Of a stretch of DNA of 64,000 nt, positions 22,934 through 30,702 are shown piece after piece. Within the stretch, counting starts at the first letter, position 1, and every line of letters begins with the position of its first letter. This DNA is from Sulfomarinibacter sp963741385 (lineage in GTDB: Bacteria; Acidobacteriota; Thermoanaerobaculia; Thermoanaerobaculales; Sulfomarinibacteraceae), in NCBI GenBank assembly GCA_963741385.1, contig CAVUHO010000006.1, positions 434,001 to 498,000 on the forward strand. The letters run 5' to 3'. Below the pieces are notes generated by a model, which was not told where the DNA came from, did not search any database, and saw only the letters and a program-made list of their open reading frames with translations. Both the position numbers and the translations under genes were made by a program.

Positions 22934-25288
22934 ATGATCTCGAATCGAACCCTCAAAGCCGCATTGTGCGGCGCAGTCGTCGTGCTTGCAGTGGCCGCTG
23001 TGGCGCCCACGGCGGAGGCAACCGAAATCTTGGCTCGAGGCACACTGCCCGCGACCTTCGGCCTGCGCTTCGGTCCCGACGGCCTGCTCTACGTGTGTAC
23101 CTTCGGAGGCGTGGTTGTGCTCGACACCACGGTCGGCCAGGTGGTCGGTATGATCGGACCCGAAAGCGGCGTTCTCGGCCCCGAGGACGTCAACTTCGGA
23201 CCCGACGGTTCCCTCTACTGGGCGGCCATGTTTACCGGTCAGGTGGGGCGCGTTGCCCCCGACGGCAGCATAACCACTCAGATGGTCGGGCCCGGCGTGA
23301 ACCCCATTGCCTTCTCCGACGACGGCCGGATGTTCGTTTCCGAGCCGTGGTATACAGACGCACTCTTCGAGCTTGACCCGGCACTCCATGACCCGCCGCG
23401 TCCACTCGCCCAGGGTCTCGGCGGCGTCAAGGGAACCGACTTCGGTCCCGACGGCCTGCTCTACGCAGCGCTCATGTGGCAGGGCCGGGTGGTGAAGATC
23501 GACGTCGATGCCGACCCCGTCACGGTCGAAACCGTGGCTTCCGGCATCCCGGCGCCTTTCACCGCCAAGTTCGGACCCGACGGCATGCTGTACATCATCG
23601 AGCGCGTCGGCTTCACGATCCTCCGCATGGACCCTTCAACCGGTGCTTTCACGACCTACGCGGAGCTGCCGTTCGGTCCCGATAACCTGGCATTCAACGC
23701 CGACGGACGACTTTTCGTCTCGAGCTACACCGACGGCCTGGTGGCCGAGGTCTTCCCCGACGGCAGCCACGCGGTCTACGTCCCAGGCGGCTTGACGCTG
23801 GTGTCGGGCATCGCGGTCCAGCCCCGAAGCGACGGCGGCGAATCGGTCTGGGTTGGCAACCTGTTCGCTCTGCGGGAATACGACGGCGGCACCGGCGCCG
23901 AACGAAGCGTGACCAGGTACCGGTGGACCCCCGGTCAGGGCTTTGGGGGTGCGGTGTCGGTCGCGGCCGATGGGGAGAACCTGGTGTTGACCAACTTCTT
24001 CCCCGCCGGCATGGGCCGCGTCCAGCGGTGGGACCCCACGGCCGGACAGGTGGTGACCGACCTCTTCGACTTCTCCGTGCCAGTGAATGCCATCGCTTTT
24101 GGTGACGACCTCATCGTGGTCGACATCGGCATGGGCGAGGGCCAGGCGCGGGTGGTCCGCGCCGGCGCTGGCGGTTCGACCGTGCTGGCCGACGTCACAA
24201 ATCAGATCTATCTGCCGCTCGGGCTCGCGGCCGCCGGTGGCAATCTGTGGGTCGGCGACTGGGCCACCGGGATCATCTGGCAGCTGGTCGCCGGTGGTCA
24301 GAACCTCGCTCAGCCGGTACCGGTGGCCATGGGCCTGAGCGGGCCCGAGGGCATGACCGTTGACCGCGACGGCTCGCTGCTGGTCCTCGAGGCCGGTGCC
24401 GGCCGGGTGTCGCGGATCAACCCCAAGAACGGTGCAGTAGTTCCGCTGGTGAGCGGCCTGACGCCCAGTCTTCAAGGTTTCGGGACCCTGCCCCCATTCG
24501 TCACGATAAACGGCATCGACGTGGGTCCCTCGGGCGCAATTTACGTGACCAGCGACGCCGGCCTGGCGGTCTTCAAGCTGGTCCCGCAGATCGCCATCGT
24601 AACCGCGGCGGCCAACACAGGTGGCCTCAACTCGAGCCGCTGGACCACCGACCTCGAGCTCCACAACCGGGGCTCCGTCATGGCTGAGATCACGATCGAC
24701 CTGCTCGAGCGCGGGCGCGACAACAGCGCACCCCAGACGGTGTCTCTGACGCTCGGACCGGGCCTCAGCGCCCGCTACCCCAACGTTCTCGACAGTCTCT
24801 TCGATTTCCACGGCGCGGCGGCCCTCCGCGTCACGTCTTTCGGCGGCGACCTCCTGGTCTCCGCGCGCACCGGCACCCGCTGCGGCACCGGAACCTGCAG
24901 CGGTTTCGCGATGGCCAGTGACGCCGCAGATGCGGCGACCTCGGGAGATGAGGTGCGCCTGATTCAGCTCGAGAACACCGCCGCCGCTCGAACCAACCTC
25001 GGTGTCGTCAGCCTCGCCGGCGTACCGGTCACGGTCGATGTCAACCTGGTCGCCGCCGACGGAAGTGCGCTGGGCTCGGTGCAGGTCGGTTTGGAACCCT
25101 TCGGCTACCGCCAACTCGACGACCTCTTCCACAGCCTCGACACGCTCAATATCGATCCGGCAAAGCTCGACTCTATCGCCGATGCTCTCGCTGTGGCGTG
25201 GACCGAGACACCCGGGGCGGCATTCCTGGCCTTTGCTACGGTGGTGGACAACCACACCAACGACGGCTACCTGGTTCCGGCCCGGTGA
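22934..25288 (+). CDS. Secreted beta-propeller (NHL/SMP-30-like) protein
   Basis: 784 residues with a signal peptide ending near ATAEA/TEI. Residues about 35-560 are a beta-propeller with many FGPDGLLYV / FGPDGSLYW / FGPDGMLYI blade motifs, like NHL or SMP-30/streptogramin-lyase propellers. A C-terminal immunoglobulin-like domain (SSRWTTDLELHNRG..) of about 200 residues follows. Its substrate is unknown; it probably binds or scaffolds at the cell surface. The ATG has AAGGAGG 6 nt upstream, an unusually strong ribosome site. Four 11-bp repeats precede it, and a 13-bp hairpin follows the stop. Confidence 0.8.
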   Translation: MISNRTLKAALCGAVVVLAVAAVAPTAEATEILARGTLPATFGLRFGPDGLLYVCTFGGVVVLDTTVGQVVGMIGPESGVLGPEDVNFGPDGSLYWAAMFTGQVGRVAPDGSITTQMVGPGVNPIAFSDDGRMFVSEPWYTDALFELDPALHDPPRPLAQGLGGVKGTDFGPDGLLYAALMWQGRVVKIDVDADPVTVETVASGIPAPFTAKFGPDGMLYIIERVGFTILRMDPSTGAFTTYAELPFGPDNLAFNADGRLFVSSYTDGLVAEVFPDGSHAVYVPGGLTLVSGIAVQPRSDGGESVWVGNLFALREYDGGTGAERSVTRYRWTPGQGFGGAVSVAADGENLVLTNFFPAGMGRVQRWDPTAGQVVTDLFDFSVPVNAIAFGDDLIVVDIGMGEGQARVVRAGAGGSTVLADVTNQIYLPLGLAAAGGNLWVGDWATGIIWQLVAGGQNLAQPVPVAMGLSGPEGMTVDRDGSLLVLEAGAGRVSRINPKNGAVVPLVSGLTPSLQGFGTLPPFVTINGIDVGPSGAIYVTSDAGLAVFKLVPQIAIVTAAANTGGLNSSRWTTDLELHNRGSVMAEITIDLLERGRDNSAPQTVSLTLGPGLSARYPNVLDSLFDFHGAAALRVTSFGGDLLVSARTGTRCGTGTCSGFAMASDAADAATSGDEVRLIQLENTAAARTNLGVVSLAGVPVTVDVNLVAADGSALGSVQVGLEPFGYRQLDDLFHSLDTLNIDPAKLDSIADALAVAWTETPGAAFLAFATVVDNHTNDGYLVPAR

Positions 25289-25297
25289 GATTCACGT

Positions 25298-25327
25298 CTC
25301 GGGAGCCCGGGCGACCGGGCTCCCGAG
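25298..25327 (+). terminator. Strong hairpin after the beta-propeller gene
   Basis: CTCGGGAGCCCGG-GCGA-CCGGGCTCCCGAG: a perfect 13-bp stem with a GNRA tetraloop, 10 nt after the stop codon. No T-run follows, so it may protect the 3' end rather than terminate by itself. Confidence 0.6.
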
Positions 25328-25445
25328 ATCGTCGCGCGAACCGTCCACGGCACGACCTGACCCGGAGGACCCCATGCCTCGCGTTCGAGCCGTCGATTTC
25401 GACAACGTGGTCCTGTTCTCAACCAGGGGTTCGCCGTCGCGAGAG

Positions 25446-25451
25446 TACAAT
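25446..25451 (+). promoter_or_regulatory. -10 box of the CadC-like gene
   Basis: TACAAT, 9 nt before ATG 25461. It favours 25461 over an upstream ATG at 25374 that has its own GGAGG site. Confidence 0.4.
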
Positions 25452-25460
25452 GGCCCCGCA

Positions 25461-27542
25461 ATGCCCCCGGAGCTCCAGCCCGCCCGCCGCTCTCTCGAGC
25501 GATTCCTCCTCGGCGAATGGACTGTCGTGCCCTCCGAGAATCGTCTCGTCGCCGGCGGTGAAAATCGGAGGATTGAGCCCCGGACAATGGACGTGCTGGT
25601 GTGTCTGGCCGAGAGAGCGGGTGAGGTGGTTTCCAAATACGCTCTCATCGACCACGTTTGGGAAGGGAGCTTCATCTCCGAGGGCACCCTGACCAACTCA
25701 GTCGCCGAACTGCGTGGTGCACTCGGGGACAACGCCCGCAACCCTCGCTACATTGAGACCATCCCCAAGCGTGGGTACCGCCTGGTCATGCCGGTTCTGA
25801 CCGACGACCCTGACGGCCACAACGGTTCCGCCCCGGGGGCACGCCTTCGAAAACTGTGGTGGGTCCCGCTGATCGTGATCGCACTCGCAGCAGTCGCGGG
25901 CTATCTCCTCCTTCGACCATCTGCGGAACCCCTCGACCCTCGAAGGGTGCTGATCGTGCCGCTTGTCAATCGTACCGGCGATCCCTCTCTCGATGCCCTC
26001 GGTTCGCTTGCTGCCGATCGGCTGACGGGCGAGCTGTCCGCTTCCGGACTCGCCGAACCCCTGCCGTTGGCGGCGACAGACCCAGTCATCGATCTCGACG
26101 CGGTGTGCGCGCTCGCCCGAAACCGCGGCAGCGGTCTGGCTCTCACCGGCGCCTACTACCTGCACGAGGGCAACCTCGAGCTTCAGATCCACCTCATCGA
26201 CGCAACCCAGGGAGCACTCTTGTACGCAGTGCCCCCCGAGATCGCACCACGCAACGGCGAACAGCATGCACTCGATCGCGTTGTCCAGCGAACCCTTGGC
26301 GCCGTCGCCACCCACCTGCGCGGACATGCTCACAACCAGCTTCTGTCCCGTCCACCGCTGTTCGAGGCCTACCGGGAGTTTATCGTTGGCTCGGAGCTGT
26401 GGGGCATCGACCAACCAGAGGCCGTGCGGCACCTCGAGCGCGCGGTGGAGATCGACAATGACTTCATGTCCGCCCAGCTCCGCCTGGCGATGGGATACTG
26501 GACTCTGGGACGGCGTAACGAAGCCGTTTTCATCGTGCAACAGCTCAAGAGGAGCAGCCAGGATCTGACCGGTTTCGAACGCCTGTGGGTCGATGTCTTC
26601 GACACCTGGTTCCAGGGCCGCACCGAGGACCGTCTTCGGCTGCTGCGAGAGATCGAGTCGATGATTCCCGATGACATCGTTGTCAAGTTCCTCATCGCCG
26701 GGGCGGCCCTGAGCCTCAACCGGCCGCGGGAGGCCCTCGAGGTCATGCGGGAGGTCGTGCCTGAGGATGCTCCTGAGTGGATGCTCCGCGTCCCGATGGC
26801 GGCCAACATCTTCGTCGTGACGGCTGACGCCCACCACCGGATCGGCGAATTCGAAGAGGAGTTCAAGGACGCACGTGAAGGCCTGCAGCGATTCCCGTCG
26901 AATGCGAGACTGCGGGAAGCGGAGGTGCGGGCTTTGGCGAGCATGGGCGACGTTCAGGGGCTCGAAGCAGTGTTCTCGACGGACGAGGGTGCGGCAGTCA
27001 AGGGGGCCGTCCCTTTCCAATTCATGGTCGAAGGTGCCGCCGCTGCGCGTGCTCACGACCATGCCGCACTGGCGACGAATCTCGCTGAGCGCGCGACGAA
27101 GGATCTTGGGCCTGAGCCGACAGGCGAAGGAGATCCGGAGATTCTGTGGACCTCGGCCCGCGCCCTGGTCTACGCCGGGGACCTGGAACGCGCCCAGTGG
27201 GTCCTCGCAACCATTCGCAACCGCCACCCGAATTTTCGTGCCCTGCAGGTAATGCGGTGGCTCGGCATGGTGGCGAGCCGTCAGAGCGACACCGAAACGG
27301 CCATGGCTATTGACGCCGAGTTCGTCGCAATGGACGGCGCCGATTTGGATGGAGTGCACACATACTCGAGGGCCGCCATCGCCGCCTGGCTAGGCCACCG
27401 CGAGCAGGCGCTCGCCTTCCTGCGACAAGCCCAACGCGAGGGCTGGGGATCGTTCTACCTCCTCCACGATTCGGAGAGGGTGCTCTTCGAGCCACTCCTG
27501 GGAATGCCTGCATTCGACGAGATCATCCATCCAACCGGTTGA
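25461..27542 (+). CDS. CadC-like winged-helix regulator with membrane span and TPR tail
   Basis: 693 residues. An OmpR/CadC-type DNA-binding domain at about residues 15-110 (RIEPRTMDVLVCLAERAGEVVSK, TNSVAELRGALGDN, YIETIPKRGYRLV) is followed by one membrane helix near 138-155 (WWVPLIVIALAAVAGYLLL) and a large periplasmic TPR-like region to the end. CadC-family proteins sense outside signals and act on promoters without phosphorylation. ATG 25374 with a GGAGG site would add 29 residues. The preceding gene is the secreted beta-propeller on the same strand, a possible partner or target. Confidence 0.85.
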   Translation: MPPELQPARRSLERFLLGEWTVVPSENRLVAGGENRRIEPRTMDVLVCLAERAGEVVSKYALIDHVWEGSFISEGTLTNSVAELRGALGDNARNPRYIETIPKRGYRLVMPVLTDDPDGHNGSAPGARLRKLWWVPLIVIALAAVAGYLLLRPSAEPLDPRRVLIVPLVNRTGDPSLDALGSLAADRLTGELSASGLAEPLPLAATDPVIDLDAVCALARNRGSGLALTGAYYLHEGNLELQIHLIDATQGALLYAVPPEIAPRNGEQHALDRVVQRTLGAVATHLRGHAHNQLLSRPPLFEAYREFIVGSELWGIDQPEAVRHLERAVEIDNDFMSAQLRLAMGYWTLGRRNEAVFIVQQLKRSSQDLTGFERLWVDVFDTWFQGRTEDRLRLLREIESMIPDDIVVKFLIAGAALSLNRPREALEVMREVVPEDAPEWMLRVPMAANIFVVTADAHHRIGEFEEEFKDAREGLQRFPSNARLREAEVRALASMGDVQGLEAVFSTDEGAAVKGAVPFQFMVEGAAAARAHDHAALATNLAERATKDLGPEPTGEGDPEILWTSARALVYAGDLERAQWVLATIRNRHPNFRALQVMRWLGMVASRQSDTETAMAIDAEFVAMDGADLDGVHTYSRAAIAAWLGHREQALAFLRQAQREGWGSFYLLHDSERVLFEPLLGMPAFDEIIHPTG

Positions 27543-27567
27543 GCATCCCGGAGTCACCGCAGAAGTG

Positions 27568-30198
27568 TCAGCGTTCGTCGTCGCCAAGAGTCACGGTGAT
27601 GGCGAAGCGCTCGCCTTCCGGGGCTTCGCCGTCGGAAAGCGTCAGCCCGCCATCGAGGACGTTGCCGGCGCGGAGGATGTCGGCGATCACCGGCGCCAGC
27701 GCGGCGCGCGCCGCCTCGGGGCCCGTGATTTCTAGCGACGCCACCGGCCACTTGAGGCTCTTCTGCGCGACCGTCTTGGCGCCGCGGATCGCGGTCATGA
27801 CCGCCACCGCAGCCTCGAAACCGCCGTCGGCCTCCGGTGGCGGTATGGCCGCGAGCTCGTCCGCGGTCGGCCACGGCGCGGTGTGGACACTCCGCATCCG
27901 CCCCGTCCCGGCGAACCGCCACGACCACGCCTCTTCGGTGACAAACGGCAGAAAGGGCGCCAACAGCCGGAGATAGGTGTTGAGGCCGAGCCCGAGCCCC
28001 GCCAGCGCCGAGCGCCGGCCCGGCGTGTCGTCGTCCGAGTAGGAGCGCAGCTTCACCAGCTCCAGGTAGTGATCGCAGAACTGCCAGAAGCTCTCCTCGA
28101 TCACCTGCAGCGCGGCCGCGTAGTCGAAGGCCTCGAAGGCCCGCGTCGCCTGTCCGATGACCACCCGCAACCGCGCCACCAGGGCCAGATCGAGGGGCTC
28201 GGCGATGTGTTCGGCGCCCGGGACCTCGGCGCCGTCGCGGCCGAGCTGCAGGAGCACGAACCGGCTGGCGTTGAAGACCTTCATGGCGAGCCTTTTGCCG
28301 ACCTTGAAGACGCCGGGGTCGAAGGCGGTGTCGGTGCCGAGCCGGGCGCGGGCCGCCCAGTAGCGGACCGCATCCGACGACCACTCCACCAGGAGGTCGT
28401 CGGGAGTCACCACGTTGCCCTTGGACTTGGACATCTTCTTGCGGTCGGGGTCGAGGATCCACCCGGACAGAATCACGTGGCGCCACGGGATCTCGCCCTC
28501 GTGCATCCACGCCTTGACGATGGTGTAGAAGGCCCAGGTGCGGATGATGTCGTGCGCCTGCGGCCGGATGTCCATCGGGAAGAGGCTGCGGTGGCGCTCC
28601 GGGTCGACGTCCCAGTAGGACTGGATCTGCGGCGTCAACGACGAGGTCGCCCAGGTGTCCATGACGTCGGGTTCGGCCGAGAAACCGCCCGGTTGGTTCC
28701 GCTGTGGTTCTGAATAGCCCGGGGGGGTGTCGGTCAGGGGGTCGACCGGGAGAGAGTCCGAGTCGGCATAGATCGGGCTGTCAAACTGCGGCTCGCCGCT
28801 CGCATCGAGGGGGTACCACACCGGAAACGGGACACCGAAATAGCGCTGGCGGGAGATGCACCAGTCCTGGTTCAGACCCTCGACCCAGTGGGTGTAGCGG
28901 GTCTTCATGTGGGCCGGGTGCCACTGGATCTTGTCGCCCTGCTCCAGCAGAGCCTGCCGGTGCTCGAGCACGCGGATGAACCACTGTCGGGTCGGTACGA
29001 ACTCCAGCGGGCGGTCGCCTTTTTCGTAGAACTTGACGATCTGGTCGGTGGGTCTCGGCTCGCCGACCAGCGCCGTGCCCGGCCACCCGGGGAGGCTCCC
29101 CTCCTCGGCGAGCAGCTCGGCGATCCGAGTCTTGGCCTTGCTGATGTAGAGACCGGCAATTTCGTCGTGCGATCTTTGCGCGAGCCCGGGGTCGACGCTC
29201 GCAAAGGGCGCCACTGTGAAGGTCGCCGGCACGATGCGGCCGTCACGGCCGATCAGCTGCTTCAGGGGCAGACCCGAGGTCTTCCACCACTCCACGTCCA
29301 TGGCGTCGCCGAAGGTGCAGACCATGAGGATGCCGGTGCCCTTTTCGGGGTCGGCGTGGTCGGCCGCCAGAATCGGGACCCGCGCTCCGTAGAGCGGGGT
29401 GATGGCGTGTTTGCCGAAGAAGCCCTGGTAGCGTTCGTCGTCGGGGTGGGCGACCACCGCGATGCAGGCGCCGAGCAGCTCCGGCCGGGTGGTGGAGATC
29501 TTGAGCTCGCCGCCGCCCTCGACCCCGAAACGGAGATCGTAGAACATGCCCTGCCGCGGGCGGTCCTCGACCTCGGCCTGGGCGACTGCGGTCTTGAAGT
29601 CGATGTCCCACATGGTCGGCGACTCGACGTTGTAGACCTGGCCCTTGGCCACCAGGTCGAGAAAGCTGAACTGGGAGACGCGGCGGCAGTGGTCGTCGAT
29701 CGTGGCGTACTGCTCCGACCAATCGAGCGACAGGCCGAGGTGGCGCCACAGGTGTTCGAAGGCCTTTTCATCCTCGGCGGTGACCACCCCACAGGCCTCG
29801 ATGAAGTTGCGGCGCGAGACCTCTTCGATCTCTTTGCGCTTGCCGCCCGCAGGGTCCGGCTTCCAATCGGGGTCGTAGGCGAGGTGGGGGTTGCAGCGGA
29901 TGCCGAGCAGGTTCTGCACCCGGCGTTCGGTGGGCAGGCCGTTGTCGTCCCAACCCATCGGAAAGGCGATGTTCTTGCCGGTCATGCGCTGGTAGCGCAC
30001 CAAAAGATCCTGGTGCGTGTACGAGAAAACGTGGCCCACGTGCAGCGAACCGGACACGGTCGGCGGCGGGGTGTCGACCACGAAGGTCTGGTCACGCGGC
30101 ACCGCAGGGTCCCAGCGGTAGATGCCCCACTCCTCCCACAGCCGCCGCCACGTGGCCTCGATCTCGAGGTGGTCGAACTTTTCGGGAATCTCAGACAT
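27568..30198 (-). CDS. valS: Valine--tRNA ligase
   Basis: 876-residue class I aminoacyl-tRNA synthetase. HVGH (HIGH motif) is near residue 54 in SGSLHVGHVFS, the GWDDNGLPTERRVQ segment is typical of ValRS, and KKMSKSKGNV lies near 588. The editing domain is present (STTRPELLGAC). The usual C-terminal coiled-coil tail seems absent: the protein ends shortly after the anticodon-binding domain (..ITVTLGDDER). The ATG is chosen at 30198, where SEIPEKFDHLEIE begins. It overlaps the upstream small gene by 8 bp. Confidence 0.94.
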   Translation of the reverse strand: MSEIPEKFDHLEIEATWRRLWEEWGIYRWDPAVPRDQTFVVDTPPPTVSGSLHVGHVFSYTHQDLLVRYQRMTGKNIAFPMGWDDNGLPTERRVQNLLGIRCNPHLAYDPDWKPDPAGGKRKEIEEVSRRNFIEACGVVTAEDEKAFEHLWRHLGLSLDWSEQYATIDDHCRRVSQFSFLDLVAKGQVYNVESPTMWDIDFKTAVAQAEVEDRPRQGMFYDLRFGVEGGGELKISTTRPELLGACIAVVAHPDDERYQGFFGKHAITPLYGARVPILAADHADPEKGTGILMVCTFGDAMDVEWWKTSGLPLKQLIGRDGRIVPATFTVAPFASVDPGLAQRSHDEIAGLYISKAKTRIAELLAEEGSLPGWPGTALVGEPRPTDQIVKFYEKGDRPLEFVPTRQWFIRVLEHRQALLEQGDKIQWHPAHMKTRYTHWVEGLNQDWCISRQRYFGVPFPVWYPLDASGEPQFDSPIYADSDSLPVDPLTDTPPGYSEPQRNQPGGFSAEPDVMDTWATSSLTPQIQSYWDVDPERHRSLFPMDIRPQAHDIIRTWAFYTIVKAWMHEGEIPWRHVILSGWILDPDRKKMSKSKGNVVTPDDLLVEWSSDAVRYWAARARLGTDTAFDPGVFKVGKRLAMKVFNASRFVLLQLGRDGAEVPGAEHIAEPLDLALVARLRVVIGQATRAFEAFDYAAALQVIEESFWQFCDHYLELVKLRSYSDDDTPGRRSALAGLGLGLNTYLRLLAPFLPFVTEEAWSWRFAGTGRMRSVHTAPWPTADELAAIPPPEADGGFEAAVAVMTAIRGAKTVAQKSLKWPVASLEITGPEAARAALAPVIADILRAGNVLDGGLTLSDGEAPEGERFAITVTLGDDER

Positions 30199-30571
30199 GG
30201 ATGAGTTCAACTTTCCTGTTTTTTTCGGCTTCGGCAAACGCGAACGCCGCATCCTCTACACCGATCCGATCGCTCGTCACCCAGGCGGCGGTTCTGCCGT
30301 CGACGCCCAGGACCACGGCGAGACACCACTCGCCATCGCCGAAGATCTCACCGGCGCGATCGGCGTCGAGCACGCCCGGGTTCCGGAACCACACCACCGC
30401 GCGCCGTTCATCGACCTTCGCGGCATCGAGGGCGTTGGGCAGAAAGACCCGCACCAGCGGCCCGTCGCCGCGCACCAGCATCACCGTGGATTCGCGGCGG
30501 TCCGGCGGACCGCCGGCCAGCCACGGATCGAGCTCCATCGGGGTTGTGACCTCAATCAACCACGGTCCCAC
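30191..30571 (-). CDS. Small protein of unknown function upstream of valS
   Basis: 126 residues, GTG start with AGGGGAG about 6 nt before it. I do not recognise the family. It looks like a compact alpha/beta domain: STVMLVRGDGPLVRVFLPNAL, VWFRNPGVLDADRAG, CLAVVLGVDGRTAAWVTSD. No signal peptide or membrane helix. Its end overlaps the valS start by 8 bp, so the two are co-transcribed and probably translationally coupled. Confidence 0.6.
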   Translation of the reverse strand: MGPWLIEVTTPMELDPWLAGGPPDRRESTVMLVRGDGPLVRVFLPNALDAAKVDERRAVVWFRNPGVLDADRAGEIFGDGEWCLAVVLGVDGRTAAWVTSDRIGVEDAAFAFAEAEKNRKVELIHV

Positions 30572-30702
30572 AGCGACTCCCCTTTGCGTTCATCGTACGT
30601 CGCCGGGAGGGCAACGTCGGCAGATCATACCACCCGATGCGAGAGTCGCTTTCCGACCTTTTGCTTGACAAGCGCAGCGCGGTCGGCTCTCCTATGGGCC
30701 CT